Shown: positions 34,276-44,645, counted from the stretch's first letter. The stretch: 64,000 bases of DNA from Candidatus Enterenecus merdae (GCA_018716385.1 DVJZ01000026.1:62001-126000), one strand, 5' to 3'. Notes: generated from the sequence alone by a model not told the origin. Made by a program: numbers and translations.

Positions 34276-36907
34276 ACAGCTTCTGCTTGAGCTCATACAG
34301 CAGATTCAGCGCCTCCAAGGGCGTTAAGGTATCCACGGCCGTGCCCCGCAGCGTGTCCAGCACCTGCGCCCCCGCCATGTCCCCCAGGGAGAGCTGGTCG
34401 TCCTGGGGCCGCGCCGCCTGGGGACGGGGGGCAGGCCCTCCCTGGGCCTCCAGCTGGGCCAGGACCTCCCGGGCCCGCCGGATCACCCAGTCGGGCGCGC
34501 CGGCCAGCTGGGCCACCTCGATGCCATAGCTCTGATCCGCACCGCCGGGCACCAGCTTGCGCAGGAACACCACGTCGCCCTCTCGCTTCTTGGCGGCAAT
34601 GTGATAGTTCTTCACCCCCTGGATCTCCTGCTCCACCTCCGTCAGCTCGTGGTAATGGGTGGCAAACAGCGTCTTGGCCCCCAGCCGCTTCCTGTCCGCG
34701 CAGAACTCCAGCACTGCCCGGGCGATGGACATCCCGTCGTAGGTGGAGGTACCCCGGCCGATCTCGTCCAGGATGAGCAGGCTGTCCGTCGTGGCCTGAC
34801 GCAGCATCTGGGCCACCTCGGTCATCTCCACCATAAAGGTGGACTGCCCGGCCCCCAGGTCGTCCGAGGCGCCGATGCGGGTGAACACCCGGTCCACCAC
34901 GCCAATGCGGGCCGAGCGGGCCGGGACATAGGCGCCCATCTGGGCCATGAGCACGATGAGGGCCACCTGGCGCATATAGGTGGATTTGCCTGCCATGTTG
35001 GGCCCTGTGAGGATGGCCAGCCGGTTCTCCTCCCCGTCCATCTGCGTGTCATTTGGCACGAACAGGCTGTCCTTACGCATCCGCTCCACCACCGGGTGGC
35101 GGCCCTCCCGGATCTGGATGACCCCGCTGCCGTCTACCTGGGGCCGGCAGTAATCGCAGTCCACCGCCACGGCGGCAAAGGAGCGCAGCACGTCCAGCGC
35201 CCCCACCCCCGCCGCCGCCCGCTGTACCTGGCGCACCTGGCCGGCGGCCTCCTCCCGCAGCTGGCAGAACAGCTGGTACTCCAGGGCGGTGATCCGGCTT
35301 CTGGCCGACAGGATGTCGTGCTCCAGGTCCTTCAGCTCCTGGGTGATGAAGCGCTCACAGTTGCTCAGGGTCTGCTTGCGGATGTAGTCGGGGGGCACCA
35401 GGTCGTAGTTGGCCTTGGACACCTCGATATAATAGCCAAAGACCTTGTTATAGCTCACCTTCAGGTTTTTGATGCCGGTGCGCTCCCGCTCCCGGCCCTC
35501 CAGGGCCAGCACCGCGTCCGCCCCGTGTTCCACCAGGTCCCGCAGCCGGTCCACCTCCTGGTCGTACCCCGGTCGGATGAAGCCCCCCTCCCGGATGGTG
35601 AAGGGCAGCTTATGCCCCTCATCCTCATCCAGGATGGCCCCGTCGATGCGGGCCTGGAGCTGCTCCAGGCCGGACAGACTGTCCGCCGCCTGGGCCAACA
35701 GCCCGCCGGGCAGCCCATGGGTATGGGCCAGCAGGGCGGGCAGTACCCCCAGGCCCTGGGCCAGCTGCTTCATGTCCCGGGCGTTGGCGCTGCCATAGAC
35801 CACCTTGCCGATCAGCCGCTCCAAGTCGGGCACCTGGCGCAGGGTGAGGGCCAGCTCCTCCCGGGCCACGGTGTGCTCCACCAGGGCGGCCACCGCGTCC
35901 TGCCGCCGGGCAATGTCCACCGGGTCCCGCAGGGGCCGCTCCACCCAGGCGCGGATCATCCGGTGGCCCATGGCCGTCCGGGTCCGGTCCAGCACCCACA
36001 GCAGGGAACCCTTCTTCTCCTGGCTCCGGAGGGTCTCGGTGAGCTCCAGGTTGCGCCGGGCGGTGAGGTCCAGCTCCATGTACCGCCCCTCCGCCTCCTC
36101 CTCCTCCAGCACCAAGGGCCCCAGGTGACTCAGGTCGGTCTTTTGGGTCTGGGTCAGGTAATCGGCCAGCGCCCCCGCCGCCCGCAGCCCCAACTCCCGC
36201 CGGCTCCCCTCCGGAGGCAGGGCCTGGTCCGGCTGCCACAGGCCGCAGGCGGCCAGCGCCTGCGCCCCCTGGCCGGGCTGAAAGGGGCCGTCCTGCCCCG
36301 TCTGGCACAGGCAGCCCAGCCGGTCCCGGAGAAAGCGCACCAGCTCCTCCTGGGCCGCGGCGGCGGGGGAGAGGATGGCCTCGCTGGGCGACCAGGCGGA
36401 GAGCTGATTGAGCAGTTTGCCCAGGGCCTGTCCCCCCTGGAAGGCGCAGGCGGCAAACTGCCCGGTGGACAGGTCGCACCGGGCCAGGGCGTAGTCCTGC
36501 CCGTCGTGGTAGACCGCGCAGAGAAAGTTGTTGCGGCTCTCGTCCAGCATCACGTCGTCCATGGCAGTGCCGGGGGTGACGATGCGCACGATGTCCCGCT
36601 CCACCAGCCCCTTGGCCGTGGCCGGATCCTCCAACTGCTCGCAGATAGCCACCTTATACCCCCGTTTGATCAGCCGGGCGATATAGTTCTGGGCGGAGTG
36701 GTAGGGCACGCCGCACATGGGCACCCGCTCCTGCTCGGGCTTGTTCCGGTCCCGGGTGGTGAGGGTGAGGCCCAGCTCCTCGGCGCCGATCTTGGCGTCG
36801 TCGTGAAACATCTCGTAAAAATCCCCCAGCCGGAAGAAGAGCAGACAGCCTGGGTTCTCCTGCTTCATCTTCAGGTACTGGCGCATCATGGGGGTCAATT
36901 CAGCCAT
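34274..36907 (-). CDS. mutS: DNA mismatch repair protein MutS
   Basis: An 877-residue mismatch-recognition ATPase. The mismatch-binding F-x-E motif is present as FYEMF near residue 30, with PMCGVPYHS after it. Walker A GPNMAGKST is near 625, and the C-terminal ATPase has DEIGRGTSTYDG and ATHYHELT. The start MAELTPMMRQYL is typical even though the ribosome site is weak. It is the last gene of the zapA-U32-maf-mreC-mutS series. Confidence 0.97.
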   Translation of the reverse strand: MAELTPMMRQYLKMKQENPGCLLFFRLGDFYEMFHDDAKIGAEELGLTLTTRDRNKPEQERVPMCGVPYHSAQNYIARLIKRGYKVAICEQLEDPATAKGLVERDIVRIVTPGTAMDDVMLDESRNNFLCAVYHDGQDYALARCDLSTGQFAACAFQGGQALGKLLNQLSAWSPSEAILSPAAAAQEELVRFLRDRLGCLCQTGQDGPFQPGQGAQALAACGLWQPDQALPPEGSRRELGLRAAGALADYLTQTQKTDLSHLGPLVLEEEEAEGRYMELDLTARRNLELTETLRSQEKKGSLLWVLDRTRTAMGHRMIRAWVERPLRDPVDIARRQDAVAALVEHTVAREELALTLRQVPDLERLIGKVVYGSANARDMKQLAQGLGVLPALLAHTHGLPGGLLAQAADSLSGLEQLQARIDGAILDEDEGHKLPFTIREGGFIRPGYDQEVDRLRDLVEHGADAVLALEGRERERTGIKNLKVSYNKVFGYYIEVSKANYDLVPPDYIRKQTLSNCERFITQELKDLEHDILSARSRITALEYQLFCQLREEAAGQVRQVQRAAAGVGALDVLRSFAAVAVDCDYCRPQVDGSGVIQIREGRHPVVERMRKDSLFVPNDTQMDGEENRLAILTGPNMAGKSTYMRQVALIVLMAQMGAYVPARSARIGVVDRVFTRIGASDDLGAGQSTFMVEMTEVAQMLRQATTDSLLILDEIGRGTSTYDGMSIARAVLEFCADRKRLGAKTLFATHYHELTEVEQEIQGVKNYHIAAKKREGDVVFLRKLVPGGADQSYGIEVAQLAGAPDWVIRRAREVLAQLEAQGGPAPRPQAARPQDDQLSLGDMAGAQVLDTLRGTAVDTLTPLEALNLLYELKQKL

Positions 36908-36956
36908 GGGGCGGTCACGTCCTCTCTCTTTCTTTCAACCTGCCGCGGCACGCGCC

Positions 36957-37793
36957 TTATCCCTCGGCGCCGAAATCGGTGATCACATATACATAGCGCA
37001 CCCGCTCCAGGTCTGCCGCAGGCTCTACCTGGGCGTAGCGGCTCACCCCGTCGGCCTCGGTGAACAGCCCCGTGACGTTGCCCACCACCAGGCCCGCCGG
37101 ATACACCTGCCCCAGGCCGGAGGTGACCACCTGGTCCCCGGACACCAGCTGGGCCTCCTCGGGCAGATAGGACAGCTTGAGCAGCCCGTCCAGCATCAGG
37201 GTAAAGTCCCCCTCCAGGATGGCGGTGTCGTCGGTGCGGGCCACCCGGCCGCCCAGCTCCACATCTGGGTCCAGCACAGTGTCCACCAGGGCCCAGCTGC
37301 CCCCCACCTCGCTGACCACCCCCACCAGGTTGCCGTACTGGTCCACCACGCAGTCGTTGCGCTCCACCCCGTCCTCCGCGCCCTTGTCGATGGTCAGGTT
37401 GGCCTGCCAGTTGTCCGAGGTGCGGCGGATGACCTGGGCGTCCTCATAGGCAAACTCGGGCCGCTCCTCGGCCAGCCCCAGCAGATCCTCCAGACGCTGG
37501 TTCTCCCGGATGGCGTCCTGGTACTCCCGCTCCAGCTCCTCCAGCTCGGCGATGCGCTGGCGCAGCTCCTCGTTGGTCTGCTCCAGCGCGTCGTACCGGA
37601 AGGCCCGGTCATACCGCTCCTGGGTCCAGGTGGCCACCGCCGAGGAGGCGGCGCGGAAGGGGGCGGAGACCAGCTCCACCAGGCCGGTCAGCGGGTTGAA
37701 CCCCAGGATGGAGGACCCCACCCCCACCACCGCCGCCAGCAGCGCCGCGATGAGCACCAAAAGCAGCCCATTGTCATGAAAAAATCGCTTCAT
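36957..37793 (-). CDS. mreC: Rod shape-determining protein MreC
   Basis: A 278-residue bitopic membrane protein that links cell-wall synthesis to MreB. One membrane helix spans about residues 8-28, a coiled coil about 65-105, and a beta-rich MreC domain (NDCVVDQYGNLVGVVSEV; VVTSGLGQVYPAGLVVG) follows. maf upstream is the usual neighbour, but mreB and mreD, normally alongside, are absent and mutS follows instead. Confidence 0.93.
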   Translation of the reverse strand: MKRFFHDNGLLLVLIAALLAAVVGVGSSILGFNPLTGLVELVSAPFRAASSAVATWTQERYDRAFRYDALEQTNEELRQRIAELEELEREYQDAIRENQRLEDLLGLAEERPEFAYEDAQVIRRTSDNWQANLTIDKGAEDGVERNDCVVDQYGNLVGVVSEVGGSWALVDTVLDPDVELGGRVARTDDTAILEGDFTLMLDGLLKLSYLPEEAQLVSGDQVVTSGLGQVYPAGLVVGNVTGLFTEADGVSRYAQVEPAADLERVRYVYVITDFGAEG

Positions 37794-37811
37794 GCCGCCT
37801 CCTTCCCGCCC

Positions 37812-38396
37812 TCAGCGGCACGCCAAGGCCAGCAGGTCCACCCCAAATCCCGCCAGCATCTGGCCCAGCCGGTACAGCGGCAGGCCCATCACGTTGTAGT
37901 AATCTCCCTGGATGCCCGACACCAACAGCGCACCCAGCCCCTGGATGCCGTAGGCCCCCGCTTTGTCCATGGGCTCCCCGGTGGCGATGTAGCGGGTGAT
38001 CTCCTCCGGCTCCAGCGGCCGGAAGGCGACGGTGGTCACCTCGTGCCCGGTATCCTCCCGGCCGCCCTGGAGCAGGGTGAGGCCGGTATACACCTCGTGG
38101 CGGTTGCCCGACAGGGCGGACAGCATGGAGAAGGCCTCCTGCTCCGTCTTGGGCTTGCCCAGCACCGCCCCATCCAGCGCCACCACCGTGTCCGCCGCCA
38201 GGATCAGTCCCTGCCCGTCCCCCTGCCGGGCTACCGCCCGGGCCTTGCGCAGGCTCAGCTCCTCCACCAGCTGGGCGGGGGAGGGGTTGCCATCCACCCG
38301 CTCGTCCACGTCGGGGGAGACCGCCTTGAACTTCAGCCCAATCTGTTCCAGCAGCGCCCTGCGCCGGGGGGACTGGGAGGCCAAAATCAGCTCCAC
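37812..38396 (-). CDS. maf: Maf-like nucleoside triphosphate pyrophosphatase
   Basis: A 194-residue house-cleaning NTPase acting on modified or surplus nucleotides. Signature elements: LASQSPRRRALL at the start, SPDVDE near 27, LAADTVVALDGAVLGKP near 65-81, and DKAGAYGIQG. The GTG at 38396 is chosen because AAGGAGG lies 8 bases upstream and the conserved ELILASQSPRR begins there. An ATG at 38417 would put that ribosome site inside the coding region. It is followed by mreC after 15-20 bases. Confidence 0.94.
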   Translation of the reverse strand: MELILASQSPRRRALLEQIGLKFKAVSPDVDERVDGNPSPAQLVEELSLRKARAVARQGDGQGLILAADTVVALDGAVLGKPKTEQEAFSMLSALSGNRHEVYTGLTLLQGGREDTGHEVTTVAFRPLEPEEITRYIATGEPMDKAGAYGIQGLGALLVSGIQGDYYNVMGLPLYRLGQMLAGFGVDLLALACR

Positions 38397-38478
38397 AGGA
38401 TGTTCCTCCTTCCACATGGGCCCGCCCCGCCAGGTAGGGGGGAGGGGCCCTGCTTGCCACGGTTCTTGCCCGGGCCGG

Positions 38479-40563
38479 TCACTCCACGTCCCGGTAGTAC
38501 AGCCCCCGGGTGTAGTTGTTGGGCGTGTAGCTGCCCACCCCCCGGTACCGCTCCAGCACCCGGGCGCACTCCAGGGCGTTCTCGGTGGTGAAGCTCAGCC
38601 GGATGGCCCACAGCCCCGCCCGGCGGTAGTCCTGGGCCTTGTCGGCCAGGAACAGCTTATTGGCATTGAAGATCTCGTTGCGGCAGCCAAAGGCCCGCAG
38701 CACCGGGAACTGCACGCCCTTCCGGTCGGTGAGGGTGTTGGCATTGGCACACACGCACTTGCCAAATTGGTTCTTAATGACGCAGTTCTCGGTGATCATC
38801 AGGGGCAGGCGGCCGTAGGCGAACAGCTCGGTGTCCACCGCCTTGGACAGGTCCCGGATCTGAGCCAGCTTCAGTTCGAAGGAGGCGGTGAGGGAGACAA
38901 AGCCCATGCGCTTATACTCCTTGACCGCCTGGCTGTTGAACACTTGCAGGCCAAAATCCCCCCGCAGGGCCATGCCCGCCTGCCGGGCCGGCTCCACCAT
39001 GCCCAGGTTGCCCACCAGGGCCTGGGTGACGCCCAGGGCCCGGCACTGCTCCAGCATCTCCCCCAGCTGGTCCAGCTCCCGGTCAAAGCACACCCGGGGC
39101 AAGACGGCAGCCACAGGAACGTCCCGCTCCTGGGCCTGCTCGATCTCCCCGGGGTGGGCGCTGATCTCCTCCACCGGCAGGTAGAGCAGGTCGGGCTTTT
39201 GCTTGAGCAGCTCAAAGCTGAGCTGGTCGGCCCGGCGCAGGGATAGGTTCAGTTTGGGCTCCTGCCGGGGGTTTCCATACCTGGCGCCCACCTTATAAGG
39301 ATTGTGCCGGCGGCGGGGCAGCGCCGTGCGCTGCTGGGACAGCTCGTCCAGCACCTGGCGGCGCAGGGCGTTGAGCACCGACAGGGGGACGGCCAGCCCG
39401 TCGGCCACCAGGCTGCGCACCCCAGCGCAGCGGTAGGGGGTACCGCCGGTCTTGACCAGCTGGCCCTCCACATCCTGCTCCGTCACCGCCCGGGTCCGGG
39501 CCAGCTCGGGCAAGGGCCCCGCCGCGGTGACCACCCGGCCGCAGTCGTCCTCCACCCCCACCTGTACCGGCTCGCCGGGGCGGATCATGGCGTAAAAGGT
39601 CACCGGGACGCCCGGCCCCTCCCCCTTTTCGTAGGCGGCCCGGGCCTGGGCAAAGAGCTGCTTGGGCTCCGGTTCCTTCTCCCGCACCCCGAACATCTCG
39701 GGGCCCAGGCTTCCGGTGAAGTACCCGTCGGTAAAGCCCTGCCGGGAGAAGGCCGCACGCAGCTGGTCCAGCTCCTCCCGGGTGGGTTCCCGCCCTTCCC
39801 GCAGGGCGTCGGCATACACCTTGGTCACCACCCAGACGTATTCCGCCCGCTTCATCCGGCCCTCGATCTTGGCGCTGGCCACCCCCATCCGCTCCAGCTC
39901 CTGCAGGTGGCCGGCCAGGGACATATCCTTCAGGGACAGGGGGTGCCCCTCCGCCGGGCCGCCCCCCCAGCCGTAGGGCAGGCGGCAGGTCTGAGCGCAC
40001 ACCCCCCGGTTGCCGCTGCGCCCGCCGATGGCGCTGGACATGAAGCACTGGCCGGAGTGGCACATACACAGGGCCCCGTGGACGAAGGTCTCGATCTCGA
40101 TGGGGGCATTGGCACACAGGTACTCCAAGTCCGCCCGCCCCAGCTCCCGGGCCGCCACCACCCGGCTGATGCCCAGGTCCGCGGCGGCCTTCACCCCGTC
40201 CAAGTTGTGGATGGACATCTGGGTGGAGGCGTGGATCGGCAGGTCGGGAGCCACCTGGCGGAGCATCCGCACCACCCCCAGGTCCTGGGCGATCACCGCG
40301 TCCATCCCCAACTGGGAGGCGGCGGCCGCCTGTTCGGCCGCCTGCTCCATCTCCCGGTCGGACACCAGGGTGTTCAGGGTCAGGTACAGCCGCACCCCCC
40401 GCAGGTGGCAGTAGGAGACGGCCTGGGCAAGCTCTTCCCGTGTGAAATTTTTCGCGTTGCGCCGGGCGTTGAAGCTCCCAAAGCCCAGATAGACCGCGTT
40501 TGCGCCGGCGCACACCGCCGCGCGCACCGCCTCGGGGCTTCCCGCCGGGGAGAGGATCTCCAT
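38479..40563 (-). CDS. Peptidase U32 family protein with DUF3656
   Basis: A 694-residue U32 protein. The family signature ETFVHGALCMCHSGQCFMSS is present near 165-185, followed by cysteines of a likely iron-sulfur site (NRGVCAQTCRLPY). The second half holds the DUF3656 domain and a repeated U32-like segment. Several U32 proteins are now known to hydroxylate tRNA or rRNA bases rather than cut proteins (TrhP, RlhA), so a peptidase role is doubtful. It lies between zapA and maf. Confidence 0.9.
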   Translation of the reverse strand: MEILSPAGSPEAVRAAVCAGANAVYLGFGSFNARRNAKNFTREELAQAVSYCHLRGVRLYLTLNTLVSDREMEQAAEQAAAASQLGMDAVIAQDLGVVRMLRQVAPDLPIHASTQMSIHNLDGVKAAADLGISRVVAARELGRADLEYLCANAPIEIETFVHGALCMCHSGQCFMSSAIGGRSGNRGVCAQTCRLPYGWGGGPAEGHPLSLKDMSLAGHLQELERMGVASAKIEGRMKRAEYVWVVTKVYADALREGREPTREELDQLRAAFSRQGFTDGYFTGSLGPEMFGVREKEPEPKQLFAQARAAYEKGEGPGVPVTFYAMIRPGEPVQVGVEDDCGRVVTAAGPLPELARTRAVTEQDVEGQLVKTGGTPYRCAGVRSLVADGLAVPLSVLNALRRQVLDELSQQRTALPRRRHNPYKVGARYGNPRQEPKLNLSLRRADQLSFELLKQKPDLLYLPVEEISAHPGEIEQAQERDVPVAAVLPRVCFDRELDQLGEMLEQCRALGVTQALVGNLGMVEPARQAGMALRGDFGLQVFNSQAVKEYKRMGFVSLTASFELKLAQIRDLSKAVDTELFAYGRLPLMITENCVIKNQFGKCVCANANTLTDRKGVQFPVLRAFGCRNEIFNANKLFLADKAQDYRRAGLWAIRLSFTTENALECARVLERYRGVGSYTPNNYTRGLYYRDVE

Positions 40564-40616
40564 GTGCTCTCTGCTTCCTTCCTGGATTCTGATGTACTCG
40601 TTGGGCCGCGGGCCTC

Positions 40617-40931
40617 CTACTTCCTCTGCTGCAGCTTGAAAATCTCCCGCTTGGCCTCGCTCAGCTCCAGCTTCTGCTGGGCCGACTCCTCCAGCAGATC
40701 CTTGATCTGCCGGCGCAGGTTCTCCGCGGCCTGCTGCTCCTTAAAGCGCTCATCGGCGAGGTTCAGCGCAGTGAGCACAGCGCAGTCCACCATGGCCATG
40801 CCGGCCTGGCTGGCGGTCTGGGCCAGCTTCTCGTCCACATAGGCGGCCACCCGCTGGACATACTCCTGATCCTCGGCCGCAAGCAGGGTGTACTGCCTGC
40901 CCTGGACGGTGACGGTGATTCGGTTTTGCAT
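40617..40931 (-). CDS. zapA: Cell division protein ZapA
   Basis: A 104-residue ZapA-like protein that bundles FtsZ. The N-terminal half (ITVTVQGRQYTLLAAEDQEYVQRVAAYVDEKL) is the globular ZapA domain; the rest is a coiled coil rich in E/K/Q. The start at 40931 follows GGGAGGGG. It is the first gene of the series ending in mutS. A TATACT -10 lies at 40964-40969 with a poor -35 (TTCCCT). Confidence 0.92.
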   Translation of the reverse strand: MQNRITVTVQGRQYTLLAAEDQEYVQRVAAYVDEKLAQTASQAGMAMVDCAVLTALNLADERFKEQQAAENLRRQIKDLLEESAQQKLELSEAKREIFKLQQRK

Positions 40932-41032
40932 GGCTGCCCCTCCCAAAATTTTTGTTGCCTTATAGTATAACATAAACCTCTGAAAAAGGGAACGAGAAAA
41001 TCTCCGGCCCCACCCCCCGGCACTTTTGCCCA

Positions 41033-41061
41033 TTGACGGCCCCCTGTTTTGGTGGTAAAAT
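41033..41061 (+). promoter_or_regulatory. glyS promoter
   Basis: TTGACG, 17-base spacer, TAAAAT, about 280 bases ahead of the glyS start; the gap is filled by the T-box leader. Confidence 0.75.
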
Positions 41062-41067
41062 GCCTTT

Positions 41068-41305
41068 AACAAAAGGCATGGACCGGGAAGAGTACCCGTT
41101 CTGTCCGGGCGCAGAGAGAGGCCGGCTGGTGCAAGGCCTCCCCGGACGGCGGAGAAGGGCGCCCGGGAGCCGCGGGCAGGCAATGGCCCGCCGGGCCGTC
41201 CCGCCGTTACCCGGGGCGTGGAGCGCGCATCCTCCGGATGCGAATTCAGGTGGAACCGCGGATTGCATGATTCGCCCTGAGCCAAATCGGCTCGGGGCGT
41301 TTTTT
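41068..41305 (+). promoter_or_regulatory. T-box leader of glyS
   Basis: A tRNA-sensing leader. The T-box sequence AGGTGGAACCGCG is at 41248-41260. The terminator is an 11-bp stem at 41273-41299 followed by six T. Stem I occupies about 41070-41160 with GGAAGAGTA on its 5' side. GGC at 41148-41150 is a reasonable glycine specifier. Uncharged tRNA-Gly should favour the antiterminator and readthrough into glyS. The 409-base gap 40932-41340 contains nothing else but the two promoters. Confidence 0.9.
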
Positions 41306-41340
41306 CCTGGGCCGCACCAAGTGGAAAGGACTGTGCCGAC

Positions 41341-42762
41341 ATGAAAAACACGGAAAAGACCATGGAGCAGATCGTCAACCTGTGCAAGGGCCGGGGCTTC
41401 ATCTTCGCCGGCAGCGAGATCTACGGCGGCTTGGCCAACACCTGGGACTACGGCCCCCTGGGCGTGGAGCTGAAAAACAACGTCAAGCGGGCCTGGTGGA
41501 AGAAGTTCGTCCAGGAAAACCCCTACAACGTGGGGCTGGACGCGGCCATCCTCATGAACCCCCAGGTGTGGGTGGCCTCCGGCCATGTGGGCGGCTTCTC
41601 CGACCCGCTGATGGACTGCAAGGAGTGTCACGAGCGCTTCCGGGCCGACAAGGTCATCGAGGACTGGTGCCAGGCCAACCAATTTGACCTGGGCCACAGC
41701 GTGGACGCCATGAGCCAGCAGGAGATGAAGGACTTTGTGGCCCAGCACGCCATCCCCTGTCCCACCTGCGGCCAGCACAACTGGACGGACATCCGCCAGT
41801 TCAACCTGATGTTCAAAACCTTCCAGGGGGTCACCGAGGAGGCTAAAAACACCGTCTACCTGCGCCCGGAGACCGCCCAGGGCATCTTTGTCAACTTCCA
41901 GAACGTGCAGCGCACCACCCGGCGCAAGCTGCCCTTCGGGGTCTGCCAGGTGGGCAAGAGCTTCCGCAACGAGATCACCCCGGGCAACTTCACCTTCCGC
42001 ACCCGGGAGTTTGAGCAGATGGAGCTGGAGTTCTTCTGCCAGCCGGGCACCGAGCTGGAATGGTTTTCCTATTGGAAGGACTTCTGCCACCAGTGGCTGC
42101 TGGGCCTGGGCATGAAGGCGGAAAACCTGCGCCTGCGGGACCACGAGCCTGAGGAGCTCAGCCACTACTCCAACGCCACCACCGACTTCGAGTTCGTCTT
42201 CCCCTTCGGCTGGGGGGAGCTGTGGGGGGTGGCCAGCCGCACCAACTTTGACCTGAACGCCCACCAGACCACCTCGGGCAAGGATATGACCTATTACGAT
42301 CAGGAGAAAAATGAGCACTATATCCCATATGTTATCGAGCCCTCCCTGGGCGCCGACCGGGTGACCCTGGCCTTCCTGGTGGACGCCTATGACGAGGAGG
42401 TGGTGGACGCAGACAAGCAGGACGTGCGCACTGTGCTGCGCCTGCACCCAGCCCTGGCCCCCTACAAAGCGGCGGTGCTCCCCCTGTCCAAAAAGCTGGG
42501 GGACAAGGCCCGGGAGATCCAGGCCATGCTGTCCAAGCACTTCATGGTGGATTACGACGACGCCGGCTCCATCGGCAAGCGCTACCGCCGCCAGGACGAG
42601 ATCGGCACCCCCTACTGCGTGACAGTGGACTTTCAGACCGTGGGTTCGGATACGGAGGCGGCGGACCACGCCGTCACCATCCGGGACCGGGACTCCATGG
42701 AGCAGGTGCGCGTGCCCATCGACCAGCTGAAAGCCTGGCTGGACGAGAAGCTGGCGTACTAA
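41341..42762 (+). CDS. glyS: Glycyl-tRNA synthetase, dimeric single-chain type
   Basis: A 473-residue class II synthetase of the alpha-2 type, not the GlyQ/GlyS two-subunit form. Typical blocks: [24 protein letters not shown] at the start, [12 protein letters not shown] and CPTCGQ (zinc-binding insertion), [12 protein letters not shown], and the motif 2 and 3 regions ([35 protein letters not shown]). It is under T-box control. The next gene begins six bases after its stop, with no terminator. Confidence 0.96.
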   Translation: MKNTEKTMEQIVNLCKGRGFIFAGSEIYGGLANTWDYGPLGVELKNNVKRAWWKKFVQENPYNVGLDAAILMNPQVWVASGHVGGFSDPLMDCKECHERFRADKVIEDWCQANQFDLGHSVDAMSQQEMKDFVAQHAIPCPTCGQHNWTDIRQFNLMFKTFQGVTEEAKNTVYLRPETAQGIFVNFQNVQRTTRRKLPFGVCQVGKSFRNEITPGNFTFRTREFEQMELEFFCQPGTELEWFSYWKDFCHQWLLGLGMKAENLRLRDHEPEELSHYSNATTDFEFVFPFGWGELWGVASRTNFDLNAHQTTSGKDMTYYDQEKNEHYIPYVIEPSLGADRVTLAFLVDAYDEEVVDADKQDVRTVLRLHPALAPYKAAVLPLSKKLGDKAREIQAMLSKHFMVDYDDAGSIGKRYRRQDEIGTPYCVTVDFQTVGSDTEAADHAVTIRDRDSMEQVRVPIDQLKAWLDEKLAY

Positions 42763-42768
42763 GGCGTC

Positions 42769-44628
42769 ATGGGGGGGATCTTTCGGTGCTTTCTGTTCCA
42801 GACCCGACCCGACCCCGGCCTGTCCCGGGGAATGCGGGCGGCGTTCTGGATCTGGAATTGGGGGCTGGTGGTGGCCGCCGGGCTGGGCCTGGGGCTGGTC
42901 TGCCTGGTCCTTGCCCCGGGCAGCTACGGCTGGGACGTGTTTTGGGACTACTGCTCCAGCCCCGCCTTACTGGCCCTCAACCTGCTGCCCACCGCGCTGC
43001 TGGCTGCCCTGCTGTACGGGCTGCTGGGCCGGCCCTGGCTGGCCCAGCTGCTCACCGCCGTCCCGGCGCTGGCCCTGGCTCTGGGCAACTATTACAAGCT
43101 GGCCTTCCGGGACGACCCGGTGGTGGCCTCCGACCTGGCCTTGCTGGGCGAGGCGGGGCAAATGGCCGGCCGGTATGAGCTCTTTCTCACCACCAAGCTC
43201 GTCTGCGCCCTGGCCCTGGGCGGGTTGAGCGTGGCCGCCCTGGCCCTGCTGGCCCGGGGCAGGCCCCGGCGGAGGGGGCGGCTGGCCGGGGTGCTGATCC
43301 CCCTGGCGGCCATTGCCGCCCTTGTCCCCGTCTACGCCAGCGAGCAGCTCTATGACGACACCGCTCAGCTGGGCCACCTCCAGCAGTGGTCGGCCACCCA
43401 GCAGTATCTCTCCCACGGGCTGTTCTACCCCTTCCTGCACAGCATCCAGGACGCGCTGCCCAGCCCACCCGAAGGCTATTCCCAGCGGACGGCCGCCCAG
43501 CTGCTGGCCCAATACCAGGATGGGGACATCCCCGAGGAAAAGCGGGTGAACCTGGTTGGCATCATGCTGGAGGCCTTCTGTGACCTGTCCGAATTCCCTC
43601 AGATCGAGTTCCAGCAGGATGTATATGCGGACTTCCACCAGCTACAGTCAGAGAGCTACCACGGCAACCTGCTCGCCGACGTCTTTGCCGGGGGCACCAT
43701 CCAGACCGAGCGGGCTTTCCTCACGGGGTTGTGCTCCGGCTCGTTCAACTTCCGCTCGACCGCTTCCTCCTACGTATGGTATTTCAAGCGCCAGGGTTAC
43801 CAGACCTCCGGCGACCATCCCAGCAACCGGTGGTTCTACAACCGCAGCAATGTCAACGTCTATCTGGGGTTTGACCGCTACCGCTTCCTGGAGGACTTCT
43901 ATACCCAGTTCACCGGGGGCTGGACCGCTGATGACAGCATCTTCTTCCCCCAGCTGACCGCCTCCCTGCTGGAGCAGATGGAGGACGAGGCCCCTCTGTT
44001 CTCCTTCTCCGTTTCCTACCAGGGCCACGGCCCCTACGACGACCAGGTGTGCGCCTGGGGAGACGTGGACGACTTTGTGGGCAACCAGGAGCTGGACGAC
44101 GACGCCCGCACCATCTTGGCCAACTATCTGGGCTCGGTGCAGGACACCTCAGCGCGCCTGCTGGCCCTGGCCGACACCCTGCGGGATCTGGATGAGCCGG
44201 TGGTGTTGATCGTCTTTGGCGACCACAAGCCCTGGCTGGGCAACGGGAACAGCGTGTATGAGGCCCTGGGCATCGACCTGTCCCAGAGCGACCGGGATAG
44301 CTTTTACAACTACTGGGCCACCCCCTACCTCATTTGGGCCAACGACGCGGCTAAGCAGGTGCTGGACAATGACTTTGTGGGCCAGGGGCCGGACCTCTCC
44401 CCCTGCTTCCTGATGAACCTGCTCTTCCAGCAGTGCGGGTGGGCAGGGGACGCCTATATGCAGGCGGTGTACGACTGCTGGCAAGCCCTGCCTGTGGTCC
44501 ACGCCAGCGGGGCCTACCTCACCAGCGGCGGAATCCTCACCGACCAACTGTCCGAACAGGAGCAGGCCCTGGCCCAGCGCTTGGCCCATCTGGACTATTA
44601 CCGATCCACCCATTTTGCCTACGGATAG
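42769..44628 (+). CDS. LTA synthase-like membrane sulfatase-family protein, second copy
   Basis: A 619-residue membrane enzyme with about five N-terminal helices (residues 20-200) and an extracellular sulfatase-fold domain from about 260. The nucleophile region reads AGGTIQTERAFLTG, and VIVFGDHKPWLGNG supplies the metal-binding DH. It belongs to the LtaS/phosphoglycerol transferase superfamily but is clearly different from the copy at 18.8 kb. The start at 42769 has no good ribosome site; ATG at 42832 behind GGGGA is an alternative. It lies six bases past glyS and 17 before the transketolase gene, so it may be driven by the glyS T-box. Confidence 0.83.
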   Translation: MGGIFRCFLFQTRPDPGLSRGMRAAFWIWNWGLVVAAGLGLGLVCLVLAPGSYGWDVFWDYCSSPALLALNLLPTALLAALLYGLLGRPWLAQLLTAVPALALALGNYYKLAFRDDPVVASDLALLGEAGQMAGRYELFLTTKLVCALALGGLSVAALALLARGRPRRRGRLAGVLIPLAAIAALVPVYASEQLYDDTAQLGHLQQWSATQQYLSHGLFYPFLHSIQDALPSPPEGYSQRTAAQLLAQYQDGDIPEEKRVNLVGIMLEAFCDLSEFPQIEFQQDVYADFHQLQSESYHGNLLADVFAGGTIQTERAFLTGLCSGSFNFRSTASSYVWYFKRQGYQTSGDHPSNRWFYNRSNVNVYLGFDRYRFLEDFYTQFTGGWTADDSIFFPQLTASLLEQMEDEAPLFSFSVSYQGHGPYDDQVCAWGDVDDFVGNQELDDDARTILANYLGSVQDTSARLLALADTLRDLDEPVVLIVFGDHKPWLGNGNSVYEALGIDLSQSDRDSFYNYWATPYLIWANDAAKQVLDNDFVGQGPDLSPCFLMNLLFQQCGWAGDAYMQAVYDCWQALPVVHASGAYLTSGGILTDQLSEQEQALAQRLAHLDYYRSTHFAYG

Positions 44629-44645
44629 AGAAAGGAATGACCTCC

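Noticed and set aside
34601-36982. 793-codon plus-strand frame opposite mutS
   Set aside because: Low-complexity antisense product; mutS on the other strand is complete.
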